In this document: positions 22,578-34,997 of the stretch, in pieces
How the letters are laid out: every line of letters starts with the position of its first letter
How positions within the stretch are numbered: the first letter of the stretch is position 1
DNA from: Corynebacterium tuberculostearicum
Lineage (GTDB): Bacteria > Actinomycetota > Actinomycetes > Mycobacteriales > Mycobacteriaceae
Reading direction: 5' to 3'
Length of the DNA stretch: 64,000 nt
Assembly (NCBI RefSeq): GCF_013408445.1
Contig: NZ_JACBZL010000001.1
Coordinates: forward strand, 1,488,001-1,552,000
The notes under the pieces: model-generated
Seen by the model: only the letters and a program-made list of their open reading frames with translations
Database searches by the model: none
What the model was told of the DNA's origin: nothing
Position numbers and translations under genes: made by a program

Positions 22578-22616
22578 AGCGCCCGTGCTCCGTCTCAATG
22601 ACGGGACACGGGCGCT
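22578..22616. terminator. Hairpin between the giant repeat protein and the 107-residue gene
   Basis: AGCGCCCGTG (22578-22587) pairs with CACGGGCGCT (22607-22616), with further pairing inside. The T-run is on the plus side; on the minus strand it lies about 70 bp past the giant gene's stop. Confidence 0.6.
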
Positions 22617-22685
22617 TTTTACTTGGTGAAGGCTAGCTCCCCTAGGGGGACGGGGAGCTAGTTAGGGAATAGGGACCTTGGTTGC

Positions 22686-25600
22686 CTACTTGGAGGAGCT
22701 GGAAGAACCACCGTTCGGGGAGCAGGCATTAGCCACCAGCCCCAGAGCCAGAGCACCAGCAGCAGCCAGTGCAATGCCGCCGCCGACGCGGCCAGCCTCA
22801 GACTTCTGGAGCATCACATTGATCTGGTTGGCCTGGCGAGCCAGCGGACCGTTGAAGATACCCAGCTGCTTCTGCAGCGCAGCATTCTGCGCACCCAGCT
22901 GTCGGTTGATTCCATCAATCTGAGCAGAAACCTGCTTTACCAGCGGGGAGAAGCCCGGGATATTCATCTGGGAAGCCAGACCAATCGGCAACAGGAACAG
23001 CAGCGGGATGCCCACACCAGCGGCAGCTGGGGCACAGCGCTTCCAATCAACATGGGAAGAACCAGAGGACAGGCCTGGCAGAGCGGGAGCGCCCGGTACG
23101 GTCGGAGCGTCCTGGCCAGCGACAGTCACGGTTTCCTCGTTGCCATCCTGGTCCTTGACGGTGACCTTGTCGCCTTCCTTCAGGTCGACGCCCGGAGTTA
23201 CGGACCACTTACCGTCCTTATCGGCGGTGATGGTCTTGGTGGTCTTCTTGCCGTCCTTATCCGTCACAGTGACGGAGACTTCGGTGCCCGGCTTAGCGGT
23301 ACCGGTGATCTCCTTATCACCTTCGGTGACCTTGTCGATGGAAGGCTTGGTAGCGGTGGCACCATCATCAGTCTTGGAACCGACAGTGGTGGTCTCCTTA
23401 TTGCCATCCTGGTCAGTGACAATTACTTTGTCACCCTCCTTCACCGGCTCCTCCGGAGCAACAGTCCACTTACCATCATCACCGGCAGTGTCCTTGGACT
23501 CAGACTTCTTATTACCGTCCTCATCCTCGACGGTGACAGTCACATCCGTGCCAGGCTTAGCCTCACCGGAAATATCCTTATCACCCTCGTTGACCGGGTC
23601 GATGGAAGGCTTAGTCGCCTCGGAGCCATCGTCAGTCTTGGAACCGACAGTGGTGGTCTCCTTATTACCGTCCTGGTCAGTGACAATAACCTTGTCACCC
23701 TCCTTGACCGGCTCCTCCGGAGACACAGTCCACTTACCATCATCACCAGCAGAATCCTTGGACTCAGACTTCTTGTTACCGTCCTCGTCCTCAACAGTGA
23801 CAGTTACATCCGTGCCAGGCTTAGCCTCACCGGAAATATCCTTATCACCCTCGTTGACCGGGTCGATGGAAGGCTTAGTCGCCTCGGAGCCATCATCAGC
23901 CTTAGAACCAACAGTAGTGGTCTCCTTATTGCCATCCTGGTCAGTGACAACAACCTTGTCACCCTCCTTGACCGGCTCCTCCGGAGACACAGTCCACTTA
24001 CCATCATCACCAGCAGAATCCTTGGACTCGGACTTCTTATTACCGTCCTTATCCTCAACAGTGACAGTTACATCCGTGCCAGGCTTAGCCTCACCAGAGA
24101 TGTCCTTATCACCCTCGTTGACCGGGTCGATAGAAGGCTTGGTGGTCTCGGAGCCATCGTCAGTCTTGGAACCAACAGTGGTGGTCTCCTTATTGCCATC
24201 CTGGTCAGTGACAACAACCTTGTCACCCTCCTTCACCGGCTCCTCCGGAGACACAGTCCACTTACCATCATCACCAGCAGAATCCTTGGACTCGGACTTC
24301 TTATTACCGTCCTCGTCCTCAACAGTGACAGTTACATCCGTGCCAGGCTTAGCCTCACCGGAAATATCCTTATCACCCTCGTTGACCGGGTCGATAGAAG
24401 GCTTGGCGGTCTCTTCACCGTTGTCCTTGTCCGGGGTCTCATCCTTCTCGAGCGGGTTGGTGCCGGCCTTAACCTCATCGCCATCGTTGACGCCATCACC
24501 ATCGGTGTCGGCCTCATTCGGGTTGGTACCAATCTCAACCTCGGTACGGTCAGTCAGACCATCACCATCGGAGTCAGCCTTCGTCGGATCCGTCGGCTCA
24601 TTGTTGTACTTACCGTTCTCGGAACCATCCAACTCCTGCTTATCGGAAAGGCCATCACCATCGGTATCCGTCTTGGCAGGATCAGTACCCTTCTCCTTCT
24701 CCACGCCGTCGTTCAGGCCATCACCATCGGTGTCAGCCTTCAGCGGATCGGTGCCATTCTCGACCTCCTGGCCATCCTCGACGCCGTCGCCATCAGAGTC
24801 AGCCTTCGTCGGATCAGTACCGAGCTCCTTTTCTTCGCCGTCGCTCAGGCCATCACCATCGGAGTCAGCCTTATTCGGATCAGTACCGTCCTCGGCCTCC
24901 TGCTCATCGGAGACACCATCACCATCAGAATCCTTGGCTGTGTCATCAGGGGTCTCGTCAGCAACGGTTGGGTTGGTGCCGGCCTTGACTTCGTCGCCAT
25001 CATTGACGCCGTCGCCATCGGTATCCGCTTCATTCGGGTTGGTACCAATCTCAACCTCGGTACGGTCAGTCAGACCATCACCATCGGAATCAGCCTTCGT
25101 CGGATCCGTCGGCTCATTGTTGTACTCACCGTTCTCAGAACCATCCAACTCCTGCTTATCGGTCAGACCATCACCATCGGAATCAGCCTTGAGCGGATCA
25201 GTACCCTTCTCCTTCTCTTCACTGTCAGTCAGGCCATCACCATCAGAATCGGTGTTCTTCGGATCAGTACCGTCCTTGACCTCGTCACCATCATTGACGC
25301 CGTCGCCATCGGTATCCGCTTCGTTCGGGTCGGTACCGTGCTCCTTCTCCTGGCCGTCAGTCAGGCCATCACCATCAGAGTCAGCCTTATTCGGATCAGT
25401 ACCGTCCTCAGTCTCTTGCTCGTCGGAGACACCATCACCATCGGAATCCTTCTCAGAAGAAGATGGGTCAGTTGGATCGGTCGGGTCGGTTGGGGTGCCG
25501 CCGGTGCTCTCGGAGTTGTTGTCGTCCTTGCCCTTCTCGTGGCCGTCAACTGGAACCTCAGCCTTTACCGGTTCATCCAAAGATGGATCCTCAACGGTAA

Positions 25601-28600
25601 CGGTAATCGGACCATCGACACCTTCACCCGGAGTAACAAGAATCTCGCCGGTTTCTGGATCAATCTTGGCCGGAATGCCCTTGCCATCTTCGTCCTTGGC
25701 AGTCACCGTGGTTTTACCAGTCGGGTTCTCCACCTTTACGCCGGTCGACTGCTCGTCGTCCGTCGGGTCAACGGTGCTTGGCTTGTCAGCTCCCTCGACG
25801 GAGACCTTCGGCTGCTCGGCACCATCTTCGTCCTTAGCGGTCGGGCTGGTGCCGGCCTTAACCTCGTCACCGTCGTTGGTGCCGTCGCCGTCGGTATCCG
25901 CCACGTTCGGGTCGGTACCAATCTCAATCTCGGTGCGGTCGGTCAGGCCATCACCATCGGAATCCGCCTTAGCCGGATCCGTCGGCTTGTTGTCGTACTT
26001 AGTGTTCTTAGAACCGTCGAGCTCTTCCTTATCACTCAGACCATCACCATCAGTGTCAGCCTTAGTCGGATCGGCGCCCTTCTCCTTTTCCTCAGAGTCG
26101 CTCAGGCCATCACCATCAGAATCGGACTTAGTCGGATCAGAGCCAAGTTCCTTTTCTTCACCGTCGTTCAGGCCATCATCATCGGTATCAGCCTTCAGCG
26201 GGTCAGTGCCATCGGTAACCTCCTGGCCATCCTCGACACCATCGCCATCGGTATCAGCCTTGGTCGGATCGGTACCGCGCTCCTTCTCCTCACCGTCGGT
26301 CAGGCCATCACCATCGGAGTCAACCTTATTCGGATCAGTACCGTCAGCTGCTTCCTGCTCATCGGTAACACCATCGCCATCGGAGTCCTTGGCAGGCTCT
26401 TCAGGAGTCTCATCCTTCACCGTCGGGTTGGTGCCGGCCTTGGCCTCGTCACCGTCGTTGGTGCCGTCGCCGTCGGTATCCGCCACGTTCGGGTCGGTAC
26501 CAATCTCAATCTCAGTACGGTCAGTCAGACCATCACCATCGGAATCAGCCTTAGTCGGATCCGTCGGCTTGTTGTCGTACTTAGTGTTCTTAGAACCGTC
26601 GAGCTCTTCCTTATCACTCAGGCCATCACCATCAGTATCAGCCTTAAGAGGATCAGTACCCTTCTCCTTCTCTTCACCGTCATTCAGGCCATCACCATCA
26701 GAATCGGCCTTCAGCGGGTCGGTGCCGTCCTCAATCTCCTGGGCGTCATCGACACCGTCGCCATCGGAATCGGCCTTGTTCGGATCGGTACCGCGATCCT
26801 TCTCCTCACCGTCGGTCAGGCCGTCACCATCAGAGTCAGCCTTATTCGGATCAGTACCGTCAGCTTCCTCCTGCTCATCGGAAACACCGTCACCATCGGA
26901 ATCCTTGGCAGGCTCTTCAGGAGTCTCATCCTTCACGGTCGGGTTGGTGCCGGCCGTGACCTCGGCACCATCGTTGACGCCGTCACCGTCGGTATCGGCC
27001 TCATTCGGGTTGGTACCGATCTCAATCTCGGTACGGTCAGTCAGACCATCCTCATCAGAATCAGCCTTCGTCGGATCCGTCGGCTCATTGTTGTACTTAC
27101 CGTTCTCGGAACCATCCAGCTCCTGCTTATCGGTCAGACCATCGCCATCGGTATCGGCCTTGAGAGGATCAGTACCCTTCTCCTTCTCCTCGCCGTCGGT
27201 CAGGTCATCACCATCGGAATCAGCGTTCTTCGGATCGGTGCCATTCTTGACCTCGTCACCATCATTGACGCCATCGTCATCGGAGTCAGCCTTGTTCGGA
27301 TCAGTACCGCGCTGCTTCTCCTCACCGTCGGTCAGGCCATCACCATCGGAATCAGCCTCGTTCGGATCGGTACCGTCCTTGGCTTCCTGCTCATCAGTAA
27401 CACCATCACCATCAGAGTCCTTCGCAGGCTCGGAGTTGTTGTCATCCTGGCCCTTCTCGTGGTCGTTGACCGGAACCTCAACCTTTGCAGGTTCGTCTAG
27501 GGAAGGATCCTTGACGGTTACGGTAATTGGGCCATCAACGCCCTCACCCGGGGTAACGAGAATCTCGCCGGTTTCCGGATCAATCTTGGCCGGAACACCG
27601 TTACCGTCTTCGTCCTTGGCGGTCGCCGTGGTTTTACCAGTCGGGTTCTCCACCTTTACGCCGGTCGACTGCTCTTCGTCGGTAGCATCCACCGGGGTCT
27701 TGGAGGACTCGTCGACAGCTACCTGCGGCCCTGCCGGCTTATCATTCTCATCATTCGGATCAGTGGGGGCAGAGTTGCCCTCAGCATCAGTGTTATTTAC
27801 CTCGTCGCCGTCGCTAACGCCGTCATCATCGCTGTCGGCATTAGTCGGATCGGTCGGCTCGCCGTTGTTCTTGGAGCCGTCGAGCTCTTCCTTATCGGTC
27901 AGACCATCACCATCAGTGTCGGCCTTCTTAGGGTCGGTACCCTTTGCGGCTTCTTCCTTGTCCGTCAGACCATCCTTATCGGAGTCCGCGGAGGCGTCCT
28001 TGACCACGAGCGGGAAGGTCTGGGTACCGGTGCTGTCACCATCGGTGACCTTGACGGTCACGTTATAGACGGCCTCGCCGTCTTGGGTCACAATGTCAGC
28101 GGTGTCTTTCTTATAAGCAGGGGTACCGGTGATCTTGCCGTTTTCATCGATGGTGATTCCCTCAGGTGCACCAACGAGCTCGTACGTGGGGTTAGACAGC
28201 TCCGCATCGTCAGCGGTCTTGGCAGAAACCTGAATCGGGTCAATGGCGTCATCGGACCAGGTCTCTTGGCCTTCAATCTTGTCAACGACCAGATCCTTAG
28301 GAGCCGGCTTCTCGTCACCTGCTGGGACCTGAACAACGATGGTGTCGGTGAATTCTTCGCCGTCGATAGTAGCGGTAACCGGCAGCTCAAAGACCTGAGC
28401 CGGGGCACCCGGCTCCTGCTTGGGAACGGTGATGGTTGCAACACCGTTCTCATCGAAGCTCACGTCTGTACCCTTAGGGGCGTTGGTGGTATCTGCCGTG
28501 AACTTAGATCCCTCAGGCAAGGTATCCACGGGCTCACCGTTGAGAGTCAGCTTCGGAGAAGCCGTAGCAGTGGCGTTCTCGCCGTCCACGGCAAGGTTCT

Positions 28601-30797
28601 GCAGTGCCGGGTAGTCAACGCCGTAGGTCTTATCGGCCTCAGGGTCGGTTGGGGTCTCCGGCTCAGATGCGTCCGCAGCCTCAACCGTTACGGTTGCCGG
28701 CTCCGACGGCTTCTTACCATCCTCAGTTGCCACGGCCTTAATCTCGTCATCGGCCTTGAGTTCTTCGCCCGCAGGAATATCTGCAGTGAAGATGCCCGGC
28801 TTGTCCGCATCCTCAGTAGCGGTGACTTCCTTACCAGACGGCAGGGTTACCTTCACCTCGCTGCCTGCAGGAGCCGTGACAGTGACCTTGGTGTCATCAG
28901 CCTTTACCGGCTCGATGGACGGGGTCTCGGTTGCTTCGGTCGGGGCATCCTTGGTGGCCTTGAACGTGCCACCCTTGGTGCGCTCACCATTCGGGGACTC
29001 CGCAACGAGGGTGTACTCCGTACCGTCTTGCAGTTTAAGCTTGCCGGATTTGAACTCGCCCTTTTCGATGGCGGCGGCGTCGGCAAGCGATGCAACGTCG
29101 ATAGCGTCAGCAGCCTCATAGTTAAGGTTGCCGTCTTCGTCTTCCTTCAGCTTGTTAGTCGGCACAGCGACAATCTTGACCGGCGCTGCTTCCGCATTCG
29201 TGACATCAAGCAGCGGGATGTCCTTGCCCTGAGTGTCCTTATCCTGCTCACGCTTAATGGTGCCCGACAAAGATTCGATCTTCGGGAGGACTTCCTTCTC
29301 ACCCGGCTGCGGAGCAGCAGGCTTGAAGGACTTCGCGTCTACCGGATCGGTGCCATCGGTAAGGACCTCGACATCGTCGCGAACACCATCGCCGTCGGTA
29401 TCTACAGCCGACGAATCGGTACCAAGTTCACGCTCGTAGTCGTTAGTGAGCCCATCCCCATCGGAATCCGCAATGTTGAGGAAGTCGGACTTGAGCGTGT
29501 TCCTCAGCAGCGTCGGCTCAGCACCGCCGTCTTGCTTTTCGTCGTTCGGCAGGGTCTTAGGCCACTTGTCCGTAAAGTCCACCGAGATCCAGGAGGTGGT
29601 GTCGATACGCTTACCGTACGGGGAATTGGCGAGGTTTTCCGCGCCCTCTTCAAGCTGGTACTCGATGGTAAAGCTGCCGGTGGCGTTAGACGGGAAACCC
29701 ACGATGTTGCTCGTGTTGACCCACACTTGGTCCTTAGTCTTTGCGTCAATGTCGGTCCCGTGTGGGACGTAGGACAGTTCGGGGCGAGTTGCGGTAGTCG
29801 CGAGCCCTGTCTCCTTGTCGAAGTCCATCTTCCACTTCTTCGCACCCTTAAGTGGATTGCCTTCCATATCAGACTTGTAGACCGTGACGTCGGTAATGTG
29901 TTTCGCTACATCAGGGCTGATGTACTCGTTAAGAATCCAGTTCCAGTACCGGTTGCCAGAGTAATCAAAGAACGAGAACGTGCCGGTGGCGGTGGACTTA
30001 ATAGACCCGTTCTCCTGGTCGTACTTCAGCTGCTTAGTGATACCGTTGTTGCCGAACACACTCTCTCCCGCGCCCGCGAAAGTGCTTGAGGGAATGCCGT
30101 TCTTCCCCGCAAGCTGACTCTTGCTAACGAGGTTCACGTGCTGCACAGAGTTATTGAAGATTCGACCATCCTTACGGACCCAGTAGTAGTCAACCTGCGA
30201 ACCCACTGCCGGAAGGCCAAGATCCTCAATCTTCTTGCCATTCTTCAAGAAGATCTGAATATAAGAAGCATACGGGACACCAGATGCGCCAGGAAAGTTC
30301 CTAGTGTTTTCGAACTTCAGTCCCCACTCAGAGCCCTTCGGATCACGCTTGGTGAATGAACCCTGTTGGTCACCATTCACACCCACCAGCTCAATGCGGG
30401 CGATCTGGGAGTAGAGGGCCGCATCACGGAATCGGATGTACTGGCCGTTCGCATCCGTATCCCCCTCCGGGGTCTTACCGGTATTCCAAATCGCCTTCCT
30501 TAGATGCGGAACCTTGAAGACGTACTGCGGGTTATTTTGCTGCGCATCCACAAACTCCGGCACAAGGCCGGCATAGAGCAGTCCATCGTCGGTACCGTTG
30601 TCATTTACACGACCTGCAGCAGCCGGAACATAGTTGCCATTGGCGTCGGTGATATCAGCTGCAGCAGCTACTGCCGCATTTTGCGGTGCAACTACAGGGT
30701 GAACGAACGGGGCCACAAGAGCCACAGAGAGAGCGGCCGCGGCAATAGTCGTGCCACGGCGGCGTACGGCCGTGCGCATAATGTGCTTCTTGTTCAT
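22686..30797 (-). CDS. Giant thrombospondin type-3 repeat surface protein (2703 aa)
   Basis: Signal peptide at residues 1-46 ([20 protein letters not shown]). A folded N-terminal region (about 47-455) is followed by a first type-3 calcium-binding stretch ([18 protein letters not shown]). Next come Ig-like and cadherin-like domains (about 500-980), then three long blocks of [16 protein letters not shown] repeats separated by short beta domains with [18 protein letters not shown]. Four near-identical Ig-like repeats of about 87 residues follow ([20 protein letters not shown]) plus a fifth divergent one. The C-terminus has a Cys-containing hydrophobic segment ([18 protein letters not shown]), a helical spacer of about 60 residues and a second hydrophobic segment ([15 protein letters not shown]), ending in a Ser-rich tail. 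I recall this C-terminal module from other corynebacterial surface proteins; it replaces an LPxTG signal. Likely a calcium-stiffened adhesin or matrix protein. Confidence 0.87.
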   Translation of the reverse strand: MNKKHIMRTAVRRRGTTIAAAALSVALVAPFVHPVVAPQNAAVAAAADITDANGNYVPAAAGRVNDNGTDDGLLYAGLVPEFVDAQQNNPQYVFKVPHLRKAIWNTGKTPEGDTDANGQYIRFRDAALYSQIARIELVGVNGDQQGSFTKRDPKGSEWGLKFENTRNFPGASGVPYASYIQIFLKNGKKIEDLGLPAVGSQVDYYWVRKDGRIFNNSVQHVNLVSKSQLAGKNGIPSSTFAGAGESVFGNNGITKQLKYDQENGSIKSTATGTFSFFDYSGNRYWNWILNEYISPDVAKHITDVTVYKSDMEGNPLKGAKKWKMDFDKETGLATTATRPELSYVPHGTDIDAKTKDQVWVNTSNIVGFPSNATGSFTIEYQLEEGAENLANSPYGKRIDTTSWISVDFTDKWPKTLPNDEKQDGGAEPTLLRNTLKSDFLNIADSDGDGLTNDYERELGTDSSAVDTDGDGVRDDVEVLTDGTDPVDAKSFKPAAPQPGEKEVLPKIESLSGTIKREQDKDTQGKDIPLLDVTNAEAAPVKIVAVPTNKLKEDEDGNLNYEAADAIDVASLADAAAIEKGEFKSGKLKLQDGTEYTLVAESPNGERTKGGTFKATKDAPTEATETPSIEPVKADDTKVTVTAPAGSEVKVTLPSGKEVTATEDADKPGIFTADIPAGEELKADDEIKAVATEDGKKPSEPATVTVEAADASEPETPTDPEADKTYGVDYPALQNLAVDGENATATASPKLTLNGEPVDTLPEGSKFTADTTNAPKGTDVSFDENGVATITVPKQEPGAPAQVFELPVTATIDGEEFTDTIVVQVPAGDEKPAPKDLVVDKIEGQETWSDDAIDPIQVSAKTADDAELSNPTYELVGAPEGITIDENGKITGTPAYKKDTADIVTQDGEAVYNVTVKVTDGDSTGTQTFPLVVKDASADSDKDGLTDKEEAAKGTDPKKADTDGDGLTDKEELDGSKNNGEPTDPTNADSDDDGVSDGDEVNNTDAEGNSAPTDPNDENDKPAGPQVAVDESSKTPVDATDEEQSTGVKVENPTGKTTATAKDEDGNGVPAKIDPETGEILVTPGEGVDGPITVTVKDPSLDEPAKVEVPVNDHEKGQDDNNSEPAKDSDGDGVTDEQEAKDGTDPNEADSDGDGLTDGEEKQRGTDPNKADSDDDGVNDGDEVKNGTDPKNADSDGDDLTDGEEKEKGTDPLKADTDGDGLTDKQELDGSENGKYNNEPTDPTKADSDEDGLTDRTEIEIGTNPNEADTDGDGVNDGAEVTAGTNPTVKDETPEEPAKDSDGDGVSDEQEEADGTDPNKADSDGDGLTDGEEKDRGTDPNKADSDGDGVDDAQEIEDGTDPLKADSDGDGLNDGEEKEKGTDPLKADTDGDGLSDKEELDGSKNTKYDNKPTDPTKADSDGDGLTDRTEIEIGTDPNVADTDGDGTNDGDEAKAGTNPTVKDETPEEPAKDSDGDGVTDEQEAADGTDPNKVDSDGDGLTDGEEKERGTDPTKADTDGDGVEDGQEVTDGTDPLKADTDDDGLNDGEEKELGSDPTKSDSDGDGLSDSEEKEKGADPTKADTDGDGLSDKEELDGSKNTKYDNKPTDPAKADSDGDGLTDRTEIEIGTDPNVADTDGDGTNDGDEVKAGTSPTAKDEDGAEQPKVSVEGADKPSTVDPTDDEQSTGVKVENPTGKTTVTAKDEDGKGIPAKIDPETGEILVTPGEGVDGPITVTVEDPSLDEPVKAEVPVDGHEKGKDDNNSESTGGTPTDPTDPTDPSSSEKDSDGDGVSDEQETEDGTDPNKADSDGDGLTDGQEKEHGTDPNEADTDGDGVNDGDEVKDGTDPKNTDSDGDGLTDSEEKEKGTDPLKADSDGDGLTDKQELDGSENGEYNNEPTDPTKADSDGDGLTDRTEVEIGTNPNEADTDGDGVNDGDEVKAGTNPTVADETPDDTAKDSDGDGVSDEQEAEDGTDPNKADSDGDGLSDGEEKELGTDPTKADSDGDGVEDGQEVENGTDPLKADTDGDGLNDGVEKEKGTDPAKTDTDGDGLSDKQELDGSENGKYNNEPTDPTKADSDGDGLTDRTEVEIGTNPNEADTDGDGVNDGDEVKAGTNPLEKDETPDKDNGEETAKPSIDPVNEGDKDISGEAKPGTDVTVTVEDEDGNKKSESKDSAGDDGKWTVSPEEPVKEGDKVVVTDQDGNKETTTVGSKTDDGSETTKPSIDPVNEGDKDISGEAKPGTDVTVTVEDKDGNKKSESKDSAGDDGKWTVSPEEPVKEGDKVVVTDQDGNKETTTVGSKADDGSEATKPSIDPVNEGDKDISGEAKPGTDVTVTVEDEDGNKKSESKDSAGDDGKWTVSPEEPVKEGDKVIVTDQDGNKETTTVGSKTDDGSEATKPSIDPVNEGDKDISGEAKPGTDVTVTVEDEDGNKKSESKDTAGDDGKWTVAPEEPVKEGDKVIVTDQDGNKETTTVGSKTDDGATATKPSIDKVTEGDKEITGTAKPGTEVSVTVTDKDGKKTTKTITADKDGKWSVTPGVDLKEGDKVTVKDQDGNEETVTVAGQDAPTVPGAPALPGLSSGSSHVDWKRCAPAAAGVGIPLLFLLPIGLASQMNIPGFSPLVKQVSAQIDGINRQLGAQNAALQKQLGIFNGPLARQANQINVMLQKSEAGRVGGGIALAAAGALALGLVANACSPNGGSSSSSK
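23350..24420 (-). repeat. Tandem Ig-like repeats (about 261 bp each)
   Basis: Four repeats of about 261 bp, almost identical in DNA; each codes a domain containing [18 protein letters not shown] and [19 protein letters not shown]. Confidence 0.85.
24420..27960 (-). repeat. DxDxDG calcium-binding repeat arrays
   Basis: Dozens of units coding variations of [22 protein letters not shown]. They fall in three blocks broken at about 25500-25850 and 27430-27760 by two copies of a beta domain. The alternating Asp pattern is the calcium loop of thrombospondin type-3 repeats. Confidence 0.9.
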
Positions 30798-31322
30798 ACC
30801 AAGAAGTCCTTTCCTTAAAACACGAAGACTTTGAGTCGCACGAGGTAGGGAGCGACTATTTAAGAGGATGTTTCCGCTTCTTTCCTCCCGGAAGCGGCGA
30901 GCACCGTAAGCTCCACCAAGCGAGGTAAGAGATTAGGGAGAACCTACCGTTCAGCTCACGTGTGATAGTAGCCGGTTTCAGAAATTATGGTTAGCGTACT
31001 GTTGGCTGAAAGTTCCTTAAATTGGTTCACCGTCAACATCGCGAAATTTTCATTACGGTTGAGCTGCAGAAAGAATGTTATCGGTATTATCATTAGGATA
31101 AATGTGAGTTATCACACTTCTGTGTTGAAGTTTCCAAAACGTATGCATCCAAAGAAATGTGCAGGTCAGTGCAAATTTTTATGCTTATCTCATTCCTAAA
31201 TCACTCTCAGCCAAAACCTACATTGGCACCGAATTAAAGACATTTCTTGCTCCATAAGAATTCTCTCTAGTTTCTGCGAATCGCAGGATCCCACAAGGAC
31301 ATATTGGGCAACAAAACTAAGA
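30798..31322. other. AT-rich intergenic region upstream of the giant repeat protein
   Basis: About 525 bases of low GC with no supported gene. It should hold the promoter of the giant gene; no motif was assigned. Confidence 0.5.
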
Positions 31323-31357
31323 ACCCCGCCACGTAGCACAAGCTACGCGCGGGGCTC
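31323..31357 (-). terminator. purA terminator
   Basis: CCCCGCCACGTAGC and GCTACGCGCGGGG pair across the loop ACAA, with one bulge, about 30 bp past the purA stop. Confidence 0.7.
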
Positions 31358-31384
31358 TCACACCACGGCGGTAGGAATTACGCC

Positions 31385-32677
31385 TTACTGGTCCTCCATT
31401 ACATCGTGGCGCACGATGGTCTGATCGCGGCCCGGACCAACGCCGATATAGGAGATACGGCAGCCAGACAGCTCTTCCAAGCGCAGGACGTAATCCTGGG
31501 CCTTCTGCGGCAGCTCCTCAAAGGTGGAGCACTCCGTGATGTCCTCATCCCAGGCCGGCATGGTCTCGAAGATGGGCTCGGCATGGTGGAATTCGGACTG
31601 GGTAAGCGGCAGCTCGTCGTAGCGCTTGCCGTCGACGTCATAAGCCACGCAGATCGGAATCTCCCCGATGCCGGTGAGAACGTCCAACTTGGTCAAGAAG
31701 TAATCGGTGAAGCCGTTGACGCGGGTGGCATAGCGCGCAACAACGGAGTCATACCAGCCACAGCGGCGCTTGCGGCCGGTGTTCACACCAATCTCGCCAC
31801 CGGTGGTCTGCAGGTACTCGCCCCACTTATCAAAGAGCTCGGTGGGGAACGGGCCGGCACCCACGCGGGTGGTGTAGGCCTTGATAATGCCCAGCGAGGT
31901 CTTGATGCGCGTTGGACCAATGCCGGAGCCCACGGAAGCACCACCGGCGGTCGGGTTAGACGAGGTCACGAACGGGTAGGTGCCGTGGTCCACGTCGAGC
32001 ATGGTGGCCTGGCCGCCCTCCATAAGCACGTGCTTGCCAGCTTCGAGGGCTTGGTTGAGCTCCAGCTCGGCGTCGATAACCATCGGGCGCAGGCGGTCGC
32101 GGTAGCTCAGGAAGTACTCCACAATCTGGTCGGCCTCGATGGCCTTGCGGTTGTACATCTTCACCAGCATCTGGTTCTTGATATCCAGCGCGGATTCCAC
32201 CTTCTGGCGCAGGATGGACTCATCAAAGATGTCCTGCACGCGGATACCAATGCGCGCGACCTTATCGGCGTAGGTCGGGCCAATGCCGCGGCCGGTGGTG
32301 CCGATAGCGCGCTTGCCCAGGAAGCGTTCCTGCACGCGGTCCAGGGTCTGGTGATACGGCGCCACCAAGTGCGCATTGGCGGAAATCTTCAGGCGCGAGG
32401 CGTTCGCGCCGCGGGCCTCAAGGCCATCAATCTCATCAAAGAGCGCCTCAAGGTTAATTACCACGCCATTGCCCAGCACCGGGGTGGCGTTCTCGGACAA
32501 AATGCCGGCCGGCAGGAGCTTCAGCTCGTATTTTTCGCCGCCTACCACGACGGTATGGCCGGCGTTATTGCCGCCGTTCGGCTTGACCACGTAGTCAACC
32601 TTGCCGCCGAGGATGTCGGTCGCTTTGCCCTTGCCTTCGTCGCCCCACTGGGCGCCGACAATGACGATCGCTGCCAT
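31385..32677 (-). CDS. purA: Adenylosuccinate synthetase
   Basis: 430 residues, full length. It joins IMP and aspartate with GTP to form adenylosuccinate, the first committed step to AMP. N-terminal GTP loop [20 protein letters not shown], then GGNNAGHT, the IMP-binding segment [16 protein letters not shown], and the aspartate loop region [12 protein letters not shown] are all present. Monocistronic by position, with its own terminator, and divergent from the gene at 32765. Confidence 0.97.
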   Translation of the reverse strand: MAAIVIVGAQWGDEGKGKATDILGGKVDYVVKPNGGNNAGHTVVVGGEKYELKLLPAGILSENATPVLGNGVVINLEALFDEIDGLEARGANASRLKISANAHLVAPYHQTLDRVQERFLGKRAIGTTGRGIGPTYADKVARIGIRVQDIFDESILRQKVESALDIKNQMLVKMYNRKAIEADQIVEYFLSYRDRLRPMVIDAELELNQALEAGKHVLMEGGQATMLDVDHGTYPFVTSSNPTAGGASVGSGIGPTRIKTSLGIIKAYTTRVGAGPFPTELFDKWGEYLQTTGGEIGVNTGRKRRCGWYDSVVARYATRVNGFTDYFLTKLDVLTGIGEIPICVAYDVDGKRYDELPLTQSEFHHAEPIFETMPAWDEDITECSTFEELPQKAQDYVLRLEELSGCRISYIGVGPGRDQTIVRHDVMEDQ

Positions 32678-32764
32678 TGTTTAGTCACTTCCTCATTATT
32701 GAAGCCAAAATACTCTCCAACTTTACACTTTCCCGGCGCAAAAAGCCCGCGTAGCATTGTCCGC

Positions 32765-33598
32765 ATGCGTTTTTTGTTCCTCCGCTGCGGCGCCCCGGGC
32801 GTGGCCATGCCTGCCGACGCCCACGACCTCTCCCCCATCCCTACCCGCAAAGAGCTCTCGCTTATCGACGCCTTCCTCAACCCCCTCCTTCCCACAGACC
32901 CCACTCCCTCGCTCGATGACATCGCGGCGCAACCCGACGTCCGCCACCTCGGTGCCCCTGAACCTGCCCCACAGGCCCCGCACTTAGCTGAGCCCGCCCG
33001 CATCGTCGTCGCCGGCTCCGACGCCGCCCTCTCGGCCGTACTGACCCGCCTTATGCGCTCCGACCGTCTCTGGGCCGAGGTCGCCTTCATCCCCGTCCCC
33101 TCAACCGCAGCCTCCACCACGTCCGCGGCCGCGCAGAACTGGGGACTTCCAACCGACGCGGCCGAGGCCCTCGAGTTCGCACGCACGGCCCCGGTCCGCC
33201 CCGCGCCGCTCATCCGCAATGACTCCGGCCTCGCCGTCGCCGGCTCCGCCACCATCTCCGACGCCTCCAATGGCTCTTTCACCGGCGAAGTCATCATCGA
33301 CGACCACACCCTAGCCGCCACTTCCCCCAAAACCTTTGGCGCACGCCTCGTCCCGATGACCGACGCCCCCGGCATCCTCGCCGCCCGCGCCATCTCCCCC
33401 GTCGAGTCGCAGGGCCGCCTGCGCTCGCTCCTGCGCAAGCCCGGCCAGCTCGACCCCGAATCCGTCAGCACCGGCCGCGCCGTCCAGGCCGGCGGCCCAC
33501 AGCTGCGCGTCATCGTCGATTCCGTCCCCCACAAGCGCCCGGTGACCCGCGTGACGTTCTACCGCCACCTGCGTGACCTCCAGATCGTCCGCCCTTAG
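32765..33598 (+). CDS. Conserved hypothetical protein next to purA
   Basis: 277 residues starting MRFLFLRCGAPG. No membrane segment and no motif that I recognise. It has a Pro/Ala-rich first third, then AARIVVAGSDAALSAVLTRL-like sequence suggesting an alpha/beta nucleotide- or lipid-binding fold, and ends with RVTFYRHLRDLQIVRP. No Shine-Dalgarno precedes the ATG. A possible -10 box TAGCAT (32751-32756) lies 9 bases upstream, so the mRNA may be leaderless. From memory a protein of similar position occurs beside purA in C. glutamicum. Confidence 0.7.
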   Translation: MRFLFLRCGAPGVAMPADAHDLSPIPTRKELSLIDAFLNPLLPTDPTPSLDDIAAQPDVRHLGAPEPAPQAPHLAEPARIVVAGSDAALSAVLTRLMRSDRLWAEVAFIPVPSTAASTTSAAAQNWGLPTDAAEALEFARTAPVRPAPLIRNDSGLAVAGSATISDASNGSFTGEVIIDDHTLAATSPKTFGARLVPMTDAPGILAARAISPVESQGRLRSLLRKPGQLDPESVSTGRAVQAGGPQLRVIVDSVPHKRPVTRVTFYRHLRDLQIVRP

Positions 33599-33632
33599 CC
33601 CCAAGCGACGCCCTTGCCTCCGCGCGAGGACG

Positions 33633-34832
33633 TTAGTCCTCGCGCCCCCACACCTCCGGCGGGTAGGCCGGGTGCTGCGAGGTCGGCACAAGGTGCGCCA
33701 CGGCCGATTCGCGCGAGAGCCCGCACACCATCAGCATGTCCACCACGATGGAGCGCGTCTGGCCCAGAATCATATAGGCCGATAGCGTGCCTTCCCTGTC
33801 AATGATGTCCAGCCCGGCGCGCCCGCCCACGATGCGCAGGCGCTGCACCAGGTCCGGAATCTCAATCGCCTCATCGTGCCCATGCTTCTTGCCCTGGCCG
33901 TAGAGCTCACTAATCGCGAGCATGATTTCAGAAAGCTCATCGAGCAACTCCACCTGCTCATCCGAAACCTTGTCGCGGTCCTCCGTCAGGCCCAGCGCCT
34001 GGCGGGAAAGCACGCGCACGCCGCGGACCGCGTTATCCACCGGCAACAGGATGCGCTCCAGCGAGCGAATGCTGCGGCGCGACGCCCACAACAGCGGCGA
34101 AACTTCCGAGGCCTCCCTACCCGATTGCGCTGCGCTCAGCAGGGTATTGACGCTATCTTGCGTACCGCGCACCGCCTCGCGCGCGTCGCGGATGACGCCG
34201 GGGTCTTGGTGGCGGATGCCATAAGTGACGTCGGCAAGAATGCTCGAGGCAACCTTAAGCACCTTCGACACCTCGCGCCGCGCCTCCACCAACGGGGAAT
34301 TGGGAATCAACGCAATGGTTATCAAGCCAATGCCCGAGCCAATCATCGCGTCGATCGCGCGGTGCAGGCCGCCCGGGCCCTCCGTGGGTGGAAAAATCGT
34401 CGCAATCAAAATCGCGCCAAAGACAATCTGGTTGGTCACCAGCGGCGACTTGGTCAAAAACGAGCCCACCACCAGGCCCGCGCCCACAATGAAGAAGATC
34501 TGGAACGGCCCTTGGCCCACAATCTGGAAGAGCAGGTCGCCCACAGCCACGCCAATGATGCCGCCAATCGACATCTCCAGCGCCTTTTTCATCCTGTCCC
34601 CACCGGACATCCCCAGAATGATGACCGCAGAAATCGGCGCAAAGAACGGCTGCGGGTGCCCCACCACATCGCCGGCCACCCAGTACGCGAGCGCCGCGCC
34701 GATGGTCGCCTGGATGATGTAGACAAACCGCGAGCGGATGCGGTTGACCCGCGAGAGCACCGAGCGGTCAATCACCCGCAGCTTCTGCCGCGTTGAGACT
34801 CTTTCCTTCGCTTCCGACATGACTTCCAGCAT
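33633..34832 (-). CDS. FUSC-family integral membrane protein
   Basis: 399 residues from the ATG at 34832; an ATG at 34820 (MSEAKERV) is equally plausible. Several hydrophobic helices fill residues about 38-185 (FVYIIQATIGAALAYWVAG, FFAPISAVIILG, IGGIIGVAVGDLLFQIV, LITIALIPNSPL), followed by a long cytoplasmic helical domain of about 200 residues. This is the FUSC/aromatic-acid-exporter (YccS, AaeB, ArAE) architecture. The family exports aromatic acids or similar anions; the substrate here is unknown. Its end faces the gene at 32765 convergently. Confidence 0.82.
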   Translation of the reverse strand: MLEVMSEAKERVSTRQKLRVIDRSVLSRVNRIRSRFVYIIQATIGAALAYWVAGDVVGHPQPFFAPISAVIILGMSGGDRMKKALEMSIGGIIGVAVGDLLFQIVGQGPFQIFFIVGAGLVVGSFLTKSPLVTNQIVFGAILIATIFPPTEGPGGLHRAIDAMIGSGIGLITIALIPNSPLVEARREVSKVLKVASSILADVTYGIRHQDPGVIRDAREAVRGTQDSVNTLLSAAQSGREASEVSPLLWASRRSIRSLERILLPVDNAVRGVRVLSRQALGLTEDRDKVSDEQVELLDELSEIMLAISELYGQGKKHGHDEAIEIPDLVQRLRIVGGRAGLDIIDREGTLSAYMILGQTRSIVVDMLMVCGLSRESAVAHLVPTSQHPAYPPEVWGRED

Positions 34833-34997
34833 AGAAGACCGCCCTTACCATTGCCGCCGGCCCCGCGCATCTCGGCCGTCGGCTGGCTTGTGGATAGCTC
34901 TTGCCGACGCCCCCTTTTCCCTCACCTATCCACAATTTCCCCTTTCCCGCCCGCGCACCGCTTGTTCAGCCCTCGAGCTCCTTTTAGCTTCGGCCAT

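Noticed and set aside
23008..28068. Plus-strand open frames of 1686 and 1482 codons across the giant repeat protein
   Set aside because: Both mirror the DxDxDG codons of the minus-strand gene, with Ser/Pro- or Ile/Arg-rich nonsense composition.
31406..32764. Plus-strand extension of the gene at 32765 back through purA
   Set aside because: It lies antisense to conserved purA motifs; only the part after the ATG at 32765 is outside another gene.
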